Assembly: GCA_015492645.1 (NCBI GenBank)
Contig: WGER01000072.1
Location: 1 to 62,467, forward strand
Length of the DNA: 62,467 nucleotides
Direction: 5' to 3'
Source: Nitrospirota bacterium
Lineage (GTDB): Bacteria > Nitrospirota > Thermodesulfovibrionia > Thermodesulfovibrionales > JdFR-85
Both the position numbers and the translations under genes were made by a program. The stretch's first letter is position 1. Each line of letters begins with the position of its first letter. The notes below the pieces were generated by a model, which was not told the DNA's origin, ran no database searches, and saw nothing but the letters and a program-made list of their open reading frames with translations. Shown one piece after another: positions 1 through 8,284 of the stretch.

Positions 1-632
1 ACCTCACTTTGTTTTTCAAAAACCCTGAATGCCTTTTCTAAAATATCTTCTGTTATTTCTATGTTTTCTTTCTTTAGGGACCTTAAAATATCATCTATCT
101 TTGTTTTCTTCCCTTTTTCAGAATAGGAGACATTAAATACAGGAACTCCATCCTTTCTTTTTCCCTTAAACTCAAAAATTATCTCTCTCTTTTCATTTGC
201 CTTTTTATGCTGTAGGGTGGAGACATCAAAGAAAAATTTATATCCATCTATCTCAACCTCAAGATTCTTAAATAGTCTATCCGTTTTGACATAATAAAGC
301 ATGTGGGTTTTCCAGAATAAAATAACATCCTTATCATCGGTATAAACCTTTTCATAAACATTCTGATGTATAGGTGTATATCTAAAATAGATTGATCCGC
401 TTTCAGAAAAATACCGCTGAAAGAAGGTGTAGAGCTTATCAAAGAGTTCCTCTTTAAATTCAGGGAAAGGTTCTACCGCCTTTTCAATATCCTTTTGAAG
501 TTTAGGGAATACACCCTTTTCATAGTATCTGGATTTGATCCGCATTAAATTGATATAACCAGACTCACCTTCTACCCTTGCTCCTACAAATATATCTTTC
601 AGGGCATTGTAAAATTTTTGTTCTTTGGTCAT
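1..632 (-). CDS. Adenine-specific DNA methyltransferase (type III Mod-like), N-terminal part only
   Basis: The reading frame is open from an ATG at 632 down to the window edge, about 210 residues, so the C-terminal part lies outside. The N-terminus (MTKEQKFYNALKDIF, then ESGYINLMRIKSRYYEKG) resembles large site-specific adenine methyltransferases of the type III/Mod-like group, whose N-terminal helical domain precedes the catalytic part; this is recognition from memory. No DPPY or FxGxG motif lies in the visible part, so catalysis cannot be judged. An HTH gene ends 2 bases upstream on the same strand, so the two are probably co-transcribed. Possible role: restriction-modification or another defence system. 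A restriction subunit, if any, is outside the window. Confidence 0.6.
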   Translation of the reverse strand, partial: MTKEQKFYNALKDIFVGARVEGESGYINLMRIKSRYYEKGVFPKLQKDIEKAVEPFPEFKEELFDKLYTFFQRYFSESGSIYFRYTPIHQNVYEKVYTDDKDVILFWKTHMLYYVKTDRLFKNLEVEIDGYKFFFDVSTLQHKKANEKREIIFEFKGKRKDGVPVFNVSYSEKGKKTKIDDILRSLKKENIEITEDILEKAFRVFEKQSE

Positions 633-634
633 AA

Positions 635-838
635 CTACTCCTCTTTATTTAAATTCTCAAGGCTACCATCCTTAATCCATTTATCAATTACTTCTTTCTT
701 ATACCTCCATTGCCCAGCGATTTTAAAGGCGGGGATTTTTCCAGAACGAGAGAGTTTATAGATAGTGTGTTCATCCATCTGTAGATATTCAGCAACCTGC
801 TTGACTGTCATTATTTCCTTTTCTTTTTCCTTCTTCAT
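635..838 (-). CDS. Small excisionase/MerR-type helix-turn-helix protein
   Basis: A 67-residue protein. The core MTVKQVAEYLQMDEHTIYKL followed by GKIPAFKIAGQWRYKKEVID is the classic excisionase-family (HTH_17) winged helix, with the wing Trp-Arg before the last helix. A Lys/Glu-rich leader precedes it. The ATG at 838 has an AAGGAT Shine-Dalgarno and lies about 40 bases below a good -10 box; an internal ATG at residue 10 is the alternative. It sits directly upstream of the methyltransferase and may regulate it. Such proteins also act as recombination directionality factors, but no integrase is visible. Confidence 0.8.
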   Translation of the reverse strand: MKKEKEKEIMTVKQVAEYLQMDEHTIYKLSRSGKIPAFKIAGQWRYKKEVIDKWIKDGSLENLNKEE

Positions 839-876
839 TGCGATATCCTTTTTATCATAACATAAAATTTACCAGT

Positions 877-905
877 ATAATACAAAATAACACAGCAAGT
901 GTCAA
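877..905 (-). promoter_or_regulatory. Sigma-70 promoter for HTH-methyltransferase operon
   Basis: On the minus strand TTGACA (905-900) and TATTAT (882-877) are separated by 17 bases, a near-consensus housekeeping promoter. It lies about 40 bases upstream of the HTH start codon. Confidence 0.7.
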
Positions 906-1052
906 CCTTTTTCTAATTTTGGGTGGTGGGTGGGAATAGATTATACCTCTTTCCTGTTTTGACGAAGTCAAAACATAGGCTGACGAAAGCACTTGCCTCC
1001 AGAAGGCTTTATTAATCCGGCAAACTGAAAATGAAAAACACCATAAACATTA

Positions 1053-1150
1053 CTCTCTTTCCCTTGAGGGAGAGGGTGAGGGTGAATTATTGATTGAAAT
1101 TCAATAGGTGATTCCACTTCCCCTTCCCTCTCCCCAGAGGGGAGGGGGAT
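1053..1150. repeat. Two GGGAGAGGG-type palindromic intergenic repeats
   Basis: Two short pyrimidine/purine palindromes lie at 1053-1084 and 1118-1150. They belong to the same family as the units near 26.97 kb and 56.2-56.8 kb. The first is a shortened inverted version of the units flanking the DUF559 pseudogene. The 655 bases between 838 and 1493 hold no gene that I recognise: only the promoter above, these repeats, a hairpin and a longer repeat module. Confidence 0.7.
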
Positions 1151-1203
1151 GTTTAAGTCCTCGCCTTGTTGTATTTGACGGCCGGAGTAATAACTTGTTA
1201 ATT

Positions 1204-1224
1204 CCCCGTGGTCTTGCCACGGGG
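1204..1224. terminator. GC-rich hairpin between the two minus-strand operons
   Basis: Arms CCCCGTGG and CCACGGGG are perfectly paired around a 5-base loop. It lies about 270 bases beyond the stop of the sigma-54 activator on the minus strand. There is no clear T tract, so a terminator role is only a suggestion. Confidence 0.4.
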
Positions 1225-1314
1225 ATACAGTATAGAATTTGGACAGATGTGTATCAATATGCAGTCTGATATTATACTAAAACGGGTAGAATAACCCCAA
1301 ATTCTATGAATTGC

Positions 1315-1492
1315 TCCGTTTTACTGATAGAAATTGAGTTGCGGCGGAGGGCCTCCAAAAAACTCTGATTTTTCAGAGATCCCTGCCTCAAAACAGGATT
1401 TATGCGGCAGAAATTGTCAGGCGGGCAGTGCTGGTTCGGACAGAAAGAGGCAAAAGGCGATAGGCGATGGGCAATAGGCAATGCCGTCCGCC
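1315..1492. repeat. Dispersed intergenic repeat, copy A
   Basis: Bases 1326-1410 match, in the opposite orientation, the block at 27300-27400: GATAGAAAT, CTCTGATTTTTCAG, then CCTCAAAACAGGATTTATGC. Bases 1420-1492 are a GGCGGGC...GTCCGCC palindromic module whose reverse complement matches 35068-35128, including TGCCTATTGCCCAT and TCCGAACCA. The module ends exactly at the stop codon of the next gene. Confidence 0.7.
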
Positions 1493-2827
1493 TCATCCGA
1501 TACGGTATTTTTTTATCATCCTGTGGATAGTCCTTCTATGGATGCCTGCCAACTCAGCGGCCTTTGAGACATTGCCACCTGTTGAGGCGAGTAACTTTCT
1601 GAGATATCCACGCTCAAACTCCTCTCTCGCCCTTCTGAAGTCTGTAATCTCGCCTGTGGACCTTTCATTAATAATCTCTTCTGGAAGGTCAGAGGGGCTC
1701 AGTTGCCTGTCTTCACAGAGCAGGACCGCCCTTTCAATCACATTCTGTAACTGTCTTACATTACCTGGCCAGTGGTAATCCCTCAGTATCTGGAGCGCCT
1801 CTCTGGTTATCTCCTCTACAGGTCTGTTATACAGAAGGGAATACCTTTTCATGAAATATCTGGCCAGAAGGGGGATATCCTCCTTTCTCTCCCTCAATGG
1901 AGGTAGATGCAGATTGATGACATTCAATCTATAAAACAGGTCCTCCCTGAACCTGCCTTCTTTAATGAGATCCTGTATTGGCCTGTTTGTGGCTGAGACC
2001 ACCCTGATATTCAGTGGTATAAACCTGTTGCTACCAAGCCTTCTGACCTTTCTGTCCTGCAGAACCCTGAGGAGTTTCACCTGCATCCCCAGCGGTAGTT
2101 CTGCCACCTCATCAAGAAACACCGTACCACCAGAGGCTGCTTCAAGGAGACCCTGTCTGTCCTGAGTGGCACCTGTGAAGGCCCCCTTTTCATACCCGAA
2201 GAGTTCGCTCTCGAGGAGGTTGTCCGGTATAGCCCCGCAGTCCACCGGTACAAAAGGCCCTTCAGACCTTGGACTCCTCTGATGTATTATCCTTGCAACC
2301 AGTTCCTTCCCTGTACCACTTTCGCCAGTGATGAGCACGTTTGCTTCTGAACTGCTCAATCTGTCTATCATCTTGAGTATATCCTGCATAACAGGACTGC
2401 AGGTGATCATCTCCTGAGACTGCCATCCCAACTGCTCCTTCAGTATCCGGTTCTCCTCCTTCAGGGCCTTTTGCCTCAGTGCCCTTTCAATCACCAGTTC
2501 CAGTTGTTCTGCAGTAAAGGGCTTGGGCAAAACATCATGGGCACCCCTCCTCACCGCCTCCACGGCTGTGGGGATATCAGCATAGGCCGTTATTAATACG
2601 ACAGGAACATCAGGACAGAGTCGGTTTACCTCGGTTATAACATCAAATCCGTCTCTGACAGGCATCCTCAGGTCGGTCAGCACTATGTCAGGCTGAAGCA
2701 CCGGCAATTTCTCAACAGCACTCGCACTCTCAGACTCAGGGAGGCATTCATGCCCCATCCTTTTCAAGAGCCTCCGATAGTTCTCAAGCATCTGCAGATC
2801 GTCCTCAATCACCAGTACCCTTGCCAT
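1493..2827 (-). CDS. NtrC-family sigma-54-dependent response regulator
   Basis: This 444-residue protein has a receiver domain (about 1-120; acidic pocket EDD at 8-10, phospho-acceptor Asp52 in VLTDLRMP, KPF Lys), an AAA+ domain (about 140-380; Walker A GESGTGKE, sigma-54 contact loop GAFTGA, GTVFLDEVAELP) and a Fis-type helix-turn-helix at the end (NVSKAAELAGIHRRTIHRMI). It activates transcription with sigma-54 RNA polymerase after phosphorylation. It starts 1 base after the stop of the GAF kinase, its evident partner, and is the last gene of the corrinoid-protein operon. Its target promoter is not evident nearby. Confidence 0.95.
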   Translation of the reverse strand: MARVLVIEDDLQMLENYRRLLKRMGHECLPESESASAVEKLPVLQPDIVLTDLRMPVRDGFDVITEVNRLCPDVPVVLITAYADIPTAVEAVRRGAHDVLPKPFTAEQLELVIERALRQKALKEENRILKEQLGWQSQEMITCSPVMQDILKMIDRLSSSEANVLITGESGTGKELVARIIHQRSPRSEGPFVPVDCGAIPDNLLESELFGYEKGAFTGATQDRQGLLEAASGGTVFLDEVAELPLGMQVKLLRVLQDRKVRRLGSNRFIPLNIRVVSATNRPIQDLIKEGRFREDLFYRLNVINLHLPPLRERKEDIPLLARYFMKRYSLLYNRPVEEITREALQILRDYHWPGNVRQLQNVIERAVLLCEDRQLSPSDLPEEIINERSTGEITDFRRAREEFERGYLRKLLASTGGNVSKAAELAGIHRRTIHRMIKKYRIG

Positions 2828-2828
2828 G

Positions 2829-4151
2829 CTACTTCCCTTCTAAAGCATCCTTACAGGCAGGTAGCAGGAGCCTGAAGGTGGTGCCGATGTGGGGGGTGCT
2901 TTCAACCCTTATCTCTCCTCTGTGAGCCTTCACTATCCCATAGCATATACTCAGACCGAGCCCTGTCCCCTCACCCAGTGGCTTTGTGGTGAAGAAGGGA
3001 TCGAATATCCTGGGTAGATGTTCCTCTGGTATCCCGATGCCTTCATCTTTTACTGCCATCTCAATATAGCCGGCTCTTGCAGAGGGTGATGTGGAGATCC
3101 ATATCCTCCCTCCCTCGGGCATTGAATCTATTGCGTTAGAGAGGAGGTTTCTGAGCACCTGGCAAATCCTCTCTCTATCACAATAAAGGGTTGAGGCCCT
3201 TTCAGAAAACTCAGTTAGAACAGTACAACCCCTGGAAAGTAGTTCGTCCTTCAGAATATGCATTACATCATCCAGGATGTCCTTTATATTTACAACCTCA
3301 AATCTAACAGGATGGTGTCTGGAGAATACCAGGAGGTTCTGGACAACAGAGGAGACCCTTGATAGATTGGCATATATCACCTCAAGGTCCCTGATAAACC
3401 CTTCCGGTACTTCCATCTCCCCCGCCTCCATCCTGATGCACTCAATTCTGTTTAACACAACGCTGAGAGGGTTGTTGATTTCGTGACAGAGACCTGCAGC
3501 AAGTAGTCCGGTGGCAGCAAGTTTCTCTGACTGTACAAGCCTCTGTTGTGTCTCCTCCAGTTCATTAATCTTGCCCTGAAGCAACTCATTCAACCGTTTT
3601 ATCTTTCTGTAGGCCCTCTCGATCTCCTGTTTCTCCTTCTTGAGGTTCTCAAAGAGTCTCTCCCTGTGTATGGCGGAGGAAGTCTGACTGGCAATGGAGA
3701 GGAGGAGTTCTATACCCTCTTTGTCTGGAAGATCCCTCTCCTTAAAGGTGAGAGAGAGGACACCGTAGGTCTCCCTTGCAGAGACTATAGGTATACAGAT
3801 ATGGCTGTATAAAGGGGGCCTATGAGATGACCTGTTGGGGCAACCAGTCTCGTCGCATCCGATATAGGGGAGCCCGTCACGGAGGGCGAGACAATGCTCC
3901 ATGGAGTCGCTTTTGTGTATCTCCTCTAAGGGCCCCATCCCTGCAATAGCAGACAACCTCAAACTACCCATCTCATCCACCATGTAAACTGCGGAAAACT
4001 CGGGTCTGTAGAGTTCCTGGACCTCCCTCACCACAGTCTGTAGTGTGCCCTCAGTGTCAGCAGGTAGATACCCGATTATATTGCTCAATTTCAGCACCTT
4101 CCTCAGTGCCTTCTGACACCACTGAAGTTCGGTTTTCTGCTCACCGGACAT
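2829..4151 (-). CDS. Soluble GAF-domain sensor histidine kinase (NtrB-like)
   Basis: I chose the ATG at 4151 because an AGGAG lies about 7 bases before it and it overlaps the upstream gene by only 11 bases; the open frame extends to 4184. About 440 residues with no membrane segment. A GAF domain spans roughly 40-190 and includes a Cys-rich stretch (CDETGCPNRSS). A coiled coil follows, then a HisKA domain with the phospho-His in LCHEINNP, and a HATPase domain ([29 protein letters not shown]). It is a cytoplasmic sensor of an unknown signal. It lies between the MtaA-like gene and its response regulator, so the signal may concern corrinoid or one-carbon state (inference). Confidence 0.92.
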   Translation of the reverse strand: MSGEQKTELQWCQKALRKVLKLSNIIGYLPADTEGTLQTVVREVQELYRPEFSAVYMVDEMGSLRLSAIAGMGPLEEIHKSDSMEHCLALRDGLPYIGCDETGCPNRSSHRPPLYSHICIPIVSARETYGVLSLTFKERDLPDKEGIELLLSIASQTSSAIHRERLFENLKKEKQEIERAYRKIKRLNELLQGKINELEETQQRLVQSEKLAATGLLAAGLCHEINNPLSVVLNRIECIRMEAGEMEVPEGFIRDLEVIYANLSRVSSVVQNLLVFSRHHPVRFEVVNIKDILDDVMHILKDELLSRGCTVLTEFSERASTLYCDRERICQVLRNLLSNAIDSMPEGGRIWISTSPSARAGYIEMAVKDEGIGIPEEHLPRIFDPFFTTKPLGEGTGLGLSICYGIVKAHRGEIRVESTPHIGTTFRLLLPACKDALEGK

Positions 4152-5166
4152 GGTCTCTCCTGAACTCCTCTGATGCATCCACAAGGGCCCTTACACCATC
4201 AAGTGGTGCATCTACAGGCACCTCACAGCCCGTCCCGAGCAGGTAGCCCCTGCAGTCGGCCATCTCATGCAGACATTCTCTTGCCTTTTCCTTTATCTCA
4301 TCATAGGTAGATGAAATGAATACATAGGGCTTTATATTACCCGTCAGGGCCATCCCTTCAAGGAGACCATATGCCTCTGACAGGTTCACCTGATAGTCCA
4401 CCGTAACAAGATCAGCCCCGGTCAGTCTGTAATATGGAAGGATTCTCTTACAATTACCCGTGATGCTCAACCAGTTAAAAAGGGCACCTCTGTCTTTGAA
4501 TGTCTGAAAGAGTCTCTTGAGCCTTGGCAATTCCATCCTGACAAACACATCCTCTGGTACCACCACTGGGGATGCCATGGGATCAAAGAGTATGATACCG
4601 TGTGCCCCGGCCTGAATGACCGCCCTGCCAAACCTGCCTGCCACCTCTTCAGTCATGTCCAGCAGGGTCTCAACAGCCTCAGGTGCATCCACTATCTGGT
4701 AAAGTAGGGGCTCTATACCAAGCAATTGACCTGCTATTGTAAGGGGCCCCACTATACAGGCCACCACAGGGCATGTATCTGAAACCAGGTCCCTGAGCCG
4801 TTTTGAGGACTCGAGTATGACCGCCATTCTTCCGTCTCTGGTCACCTCGGGTATCCTGAGTCTGTCGGTCTCGCTGGCCTCCTTAATCGTTGCCTTCACT
4901 ACCGGATAGGCATCTCTTCTGTATATCACCTCAGCCCCCATCGCCTCTGCCTCCACCGTTAGGTCCACAAAGGCATAAACCACATCGTGTCCTATCAACT
5001 CTCTCGCCTCTATCTGACATTCCACTACCACCGATGGATCTGTAACATATTCATACAGGCTGTATCCTCTCAGTTTAGCGGTCACCCCGAAGACCTGGGG
5101 AATGACGGACACCCTATCCGTCTCCTCTCCTTTTAAGGATTTTATTACCCGTTCAAGTGAGTTCAT
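4141..5166 (-). CDS. Uroporphyrinogen decarboxylase/MtaA-like corrinoid methyltransferase homologue
   Basis: A 341-residue TIM-barrel protein of the UroD/MtaA/CmuA superfamily (MNSLERVIKSLKGEETDRV, GHDVVYAFVDLTVEAEAMGA, ALTGNIKP, GTGCEVPVDAPL). The frame allows a start 12 bases earlier at 5178; neither start has a strong ribosome site, and family members usually begin just before SLERV. In genuine methylcobamide:CoM methyltransferases zinc is held by His-x-Cys plus a distant Cys. Here the equivalent of HIC reads SIT (in NWLSITGNC), although the distant Cys (TGCEVP) remains. It overlaps the corrinoid-protein gene, so it probably works on that protein, but thiol methylation is doubtful. A haem-synthesis decarboxylase role is unlikely in this context. 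Confidence 0.82.
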   Translation of the reverse strand: MNSLERVIKSLKGEETDRVSVIPQVFGVTAKLRGYSLYEYVTDPSVVVECQIEARELIGHDVVYAFVDLTVEAEAMGAEVIYRRDAYPVVKATIKEASETDRLRIPEVTRDGRMAVILESSKRLRDLVSDTCPVVACIVGPLTIAGQLLGIEPLLYQIVDAPEAVETLLDMTEEVAGRFGRAVIQAGAHGIILFDPMASPVVVPEDVFVRMELPRLKRLFQTFKDRGALFNWLSITGNCKRILPYYRLTGADLVTVDYQVNLSEAYGLLEGMALTGNIKPYVFISSTYDEIKEKARECLHEMADCRGYLLGTGCEVPVDAPLDGVRALVDASEEFRRDHVR

Positions 5167-5812
5167 CCCTAATCCCATCCAGATATCTCAACAGATCAAA
5201 GGCATTGCCTGATACAAAGTCCACATTCAGATCCTCAGCAGAGGCCTGCTGTACTGCAGCACCACCCGCCACCACCCTTATATCCTCCCTCCCCTGCCTC
5301 TTCAGTATCTCCTTTATCTTTTTTATTGATGGAAGGGTCGGGGTAAGAAGACTGCTGACACCGATATAGCCGGCCTGATGCTTGATAGCCTCTGATACAA
5401 ACTCCTCCGGTGGCACATCCTTCCCTATATCTATCACTTTATAACCTGCTGAACGGAGCAGAATCTTAACCACATGTTTGCCCAGTTCATGGATATCACC
5501 CTCGATAGTGCCAAGGACAATCGTCTTTTCTGGCCTTGTCTCACCCGTCCTGGAAGGTGGCAGGTACCTGCATACCACATTATCCATCACGGCCATCATC
5601 GCCCTGCCGGCAAGCATGATCTCAAGGAGATTGAAATCCTCGTTGGTACATTTTGTATTGAGAGAATAGAGAGCAGAGGTTAGACCCTCCTGGATCAGCG
5701 TCTCAACAGTAAGGCCCTCTTTGAGAAGTTGCTCAGCGATCTGTACAGACCTCTGGGCCTCCCCTCCTATGATCGCCTCAATGAGTGTCTCTATTTTTGC
5801 ACCACGCCTCAA
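5153..5812 (-). CDS. Corrinoid (B12)-binding methyltransferase protein, MtaC/MtbC-like
   Basis: 219 residues. An N-terminal helical cap (about 1-85) is followed by a Rossmann B12-binding domain with the cobalt-ligating His in GDIHELGKHVV, then the GVSSLLTPTLPSIKKI and VVAGGAAV strands. This is the usual length of small corrinoid shuttle proteins that carry a methyl group between two methyltransferases. The start is a TTG; a TATAAT lies 7 bases before it on the minus strand, with only a poor -35. It overlaps the MtaA-like gene and heads an operon that continues into a two-component system. No substrate-specific (MtxB-type) methyltransferase is in the window. Confidence 0.88.
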   Translation of the reverse strand: MRRGAKIETLIEAIIGGEAQRSVQIAEQLLKEGLTVETLIQEGLTSALYSLNTKCTNEDFNLLEIMLAGRAMMAVMDNVVCRYLPPSRTGETRPEKTIVLGTIEGDIHELGKHVVKILLRSAGYKVIDIGKDVPPEEFVSEAIKHQAGYIGVSSLLTPTLPSIKKIKEILKRQGREDIRVVAGGAAVQQASAEDLNVDFVSGNAFDLLRYLDGIRDELT

Positions 5813-5865
5813 CTAAATTATTATATCACAACGACTCTCTGGCAGAAATTACCCGTATTAGATCC

Positions 5866-5990
5866 CTAAATTGGCGTTAGAATTTCAATCAAAACTCTGG
5901 AAGAGGGGATTGTAATAAATTCATCACATAAATCTGGTTTTGAGGCAATACAGGTGCCCTGATTTTACAGACAAAAATTTGATTTAACAA
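5866..5990. repeat. Dispersed intergenic repeat, copy B (degenerate)
   Basis: AGAATTTCAATCAAAACT followed by TGGAAG matches 27090-27115. CATAAATCTGGTTTTGAGGC and CCCTGATTTTACAG resemble 27307-27360. It fills most of the gap between the corrinoid operon and the heme sensor gene. Confidence 0.6.
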
Positions 5991-5997
5991 GTTTTCC

Positions 5998-7014
5998 TCA
6001 CCCTCCTGGTGGTGGTCTCACCCCTTCCAGTGTCTGGATTGCTATGGAGACCGAATTCGCAACAATCCTGAGAGCAGAGAGTTCCTCTACGGTGAAGTCC
6101 TTGGATGTAGAGACCCTGATGAAACCGGCCTCTGCATGTTCCACAACTATAGGCTCGCTATACTCTATCCCCTCCATTTTGCCTTCTGAGGCGACTGTAC
6201 TGTCTCGATACACAATGTCAGCCCCGTTCACATCAAAGAACCTCATTATAAAATCAACTGTCTTTCTGAATATCTCATCCGTTGAATTGGATCTGTTCAG
6301 CAGTAGAGACAACTCGGACACCTTATATAACCTGAAGTTTATCTTATAGATATTCCTCGCCATCTCATTGAAGGCCCTTGCAACCCTGCTCAACTCATCA
6401 TCTCCCTTAACTGCTATCCTGTACCTCAGATTACCTCTACCAAAATACTGCATTGCTGTATTCAACTTCTGGAGCCTTGAAAAGATGCCTTTCTGAAGGC
6501 ATACATAAACCATGATCATGAGACTTAGTAGCATCAAGAAGTTTATTCCAAGGGTGATACCGGTCTCTCTATACAACCTCTCCCTGTAGATGGTGGAATC
6601 GAATCCTATCCTGAGGTATCCTATCGGGTCAACACCACCATGGCACCTCTTACAAACAGTCCTTGATCTTATTGGTATGGTAAGCACTGTCTCTCTCTCA
6701 GTAACTCTATCGCCTCGTGCCTCAAATGTTGGGTCCATATCTCTGCCGAGTATCTGGATGCTCCTTACTGGAGGTGTCCCTGCTATCTCCTGCAGTGCCC
6801 TTGTCACCTCATCCACCCTCCCCTTCGCCATCGTCTGCTCAAGGATTGCATAAAGTGCGGAGGTGATAACCATGGTATTTCTCTTTTCGTCTTCGTAGAT
6901 ACTCCTCTTCAGGATTGCAAATTGCACATAAAATGAAATCGAGGTGATTAAGAGAATCCCACCAAATAGCACCACCAGAAGTTTTGCCCTTAAACCCTTC
7001 AGGTATCTCCTCAC
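5998..7014 (-). CDS. Membrane heme-c sensor with HAMP and GAF domains, no kinase
   Basis: 338 residues. One membrane segment lies near 13-32 and a second near 152-172, bounding a periplasmic domain that ends with a c-type heme motif (CKRCHGG) followed by GYLRIGFD, in the style of DUF3365/Tll0287-like heme sensor domains. A HAMP linker (about 172-225) and a GAF-like domain (about 235-330) follow. The protein stops there: no HisKA, HATPase, GGDEF or methyl-accepting region. It may be a redox or gas sensor acting on a partner protein, or a truncated kinase. Its layout echoes the heme kinase at 12.4 kb. It appears to stand alone between repeat copy B and miaA. Confidence 0.75.
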   Translation of the reverse strand: MRRYLKGLRAKLLVVLFGGILLITSISFYVQFAILKRSIYEDEKRNTMVITSALYAILEQTMAKGRVDEVTRALQEIAGTPPVRSIQILGRDMDPTFEARGDRVTERETVLTIPIRSRTVCKRCHGGVDPIGYLRIGFDSTIYRERLYRETGITLGINFLMLLSLMIMVYVCLQKGIFSRLQKLNTAMQYFGRGNLRYRIAVKGDDELSRVARAFNEMARNIYKINFRLYKVSELSLLLNRSNSTDEIFRKTVDFIMRFFDVNGADIVYRDSTVASEGKMEGIEYSEPIVVEHAEAGFIRVSTSKDFTVEELSALRIVANSVSIAIQTLEGVRPPPGG

Positions 7015-7217
7015 AGTATCTCCTTAAGTAAATTATTATAATTTTTAAATTTCAAAAAGCAGTAACAAAAGTTACAGAACTTTATGATGGATTGAGGTAA
7101 ATCTTGTACAACAGATCCCCGTTTTCAGGGCTGGGGCTCTTCAGAGGGAGGCAGATATGACATCAGCACAGGTATTGAGAGAGGGCCATAGAGATCTCTG
7201 GAAAGGATGCAGGCTTT

Positions 7218-8168
7218 TTAAGGAGGCTGTAATATCTCAGAAAGTTTAGTCTCCTTCCTGATTCTGTCCAGTATATCTTCTGGCTTGAGCAAGCCCGTGA
7301 TATCAACCCACTTGACATCTGGTTCTCTTTTAAACCATGTAAACTGCCTCTTTGCATACGCCTTTGTTGCCCTCTTCACAGTTCTGACCATTTCTTCAAA
7401 GTCCATCTCACCTCTCAGATACTGAACAACCTCCTTATATCCTATCGCCTGTAGCGCCACCTCTGATGGATTTTTCTTAAGGAGTTCCTTTACCTCCTCC
7501 ACCAATCCCATCCTGAACATCTCTTCAACCCTCTTTTCGATCATCCTGTAAAGTTCCCTCCTGTCACGGGTGAGCCCTATCTTGATGAATCGGTATGGAA
7601 GCGGCCTTGTAAGGCTCCTCTGGAGTTCTGAGAGAGGCCTTTTTGTCTTTATGATTACCTCAAGTGCCCTTATTATTCTCCTCAGGTCAGAAGGACTCAG
7701 TTCTGATGCCTTTTCAGGGTCGAGCCTCTTCAGTTCCTCATAGAGGCTTCCGGGAGACCTCTCCTCCATCTCCTTTAGAGTCCTTCTCAGTTCGGGGTCA
7801 GCATCCGGGGCCTCAAAGAGTCCCCTCGTCATCGCCTTTATATAAAGACCTGTGCCTCCCACAACGAGGGGTATTCTATTTCTCTTCATCAGATCTTCCA
7901 TGATCGGGGCCACCTCTTTGAGGTATCTGCCCACACTGTATCCCTCTGAAGGCTCTACCACATCTATCATGTGGTGTTTCACTTTTGATAACTGCTCTTT
8001 TGTGGGTTTGGCTGTTCCTATGTCCATTCCCCTGTAGATCTGCATGGAATCAGCACTGATGATCTCTGTCCGGAGGGCCTTTGCTAAGAGTATGGCAGTT
8101 TCTGTCTTTCCCACTCCAGTGGGGCCAAGGAGTACCAATACCCTGTCTTCTTTAAATCTTTTGGTCAT
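7218..8168 (-). CDS. miaA: tRNA dimethylallyltransferase
   Basis: 316 residues with P-loop [31 protein letters not shown] and GGTGLYIKA, all hallmarks of MiaA. The enzyme adds a dimethylallyl group to A37 of tRNAs that read UNN codons. Length is typical. A minus-strand promoter with a very short leader lies just upstream, and no Shine-Dalgarno is visible before the ATG. It is divergent from thrS. The 200 bases beyond its stop (7015-7217) hold nothing I recognise. Confidence 0.97.
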   Translation of the reverse strand: MTKRFKEDRVLVLLGPTGVGKTETAILLAKALRTEIISADSMQIYRGMDIGTAKPTKEQLSKVKHHMIDVVEPSEGYSVGRYLKEVAPIMEDLMKRNRIPLVVGGTGLYIKAMTRGLFEAPDADPELRRTLKEMEERSPGSLYEELKRLDPEKASELSPSDLRRIIRALEVIIKTKRPLSELQRSLTRPLPYRFIKIGLTRDRRELYRMIEKRVEEMFRMGLVEEVKELLKKNPSEVALQAIGYKEVVQYLRGEMDFEEMVRTVKRATKAYAKRQFTWFKREPDVKWVDITGLLKPEDILDRIRKETKLSEILQPP

Positions 8169-8184
8169 TAATCTTTATTTAAGG

Positions 8185-8212
8185 ATAATATACCTTCTGG
8201 TAATAAGGTCAA
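8185..8212 (-). promoter_or_regulatory. Sigma-70 promoter for miaA
   Basis: On the minus strand TTGACC (8212-8207) and TATTAT (8190-8185) are 16 bases apart. The -10 box lies 16 bases before the miaA ATG, implying a leader of roughly 10 bases. Confidence 0.6.
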
Positions 8213-8284
8213 ATATTCGGTTAGATCACAGATTTATCTCTTTTGACTAAAGTCTAACATCAATCCACGGGTGAGAAAGACCTG

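Noticed and set aside
1467-1778. Plus-strand open frame over the end of the first sigma-54 regulator
   Set aside because: It is antisense to a well-supported helix-turn-helix domain and shows no family features.
7163-7357. Minus-strand frame overlapping the 3' end of miaA
   Set aside because: It lies in another frame of a conserved gene and shows no domain; the 7015-7217 gap also gives no recognisable product.
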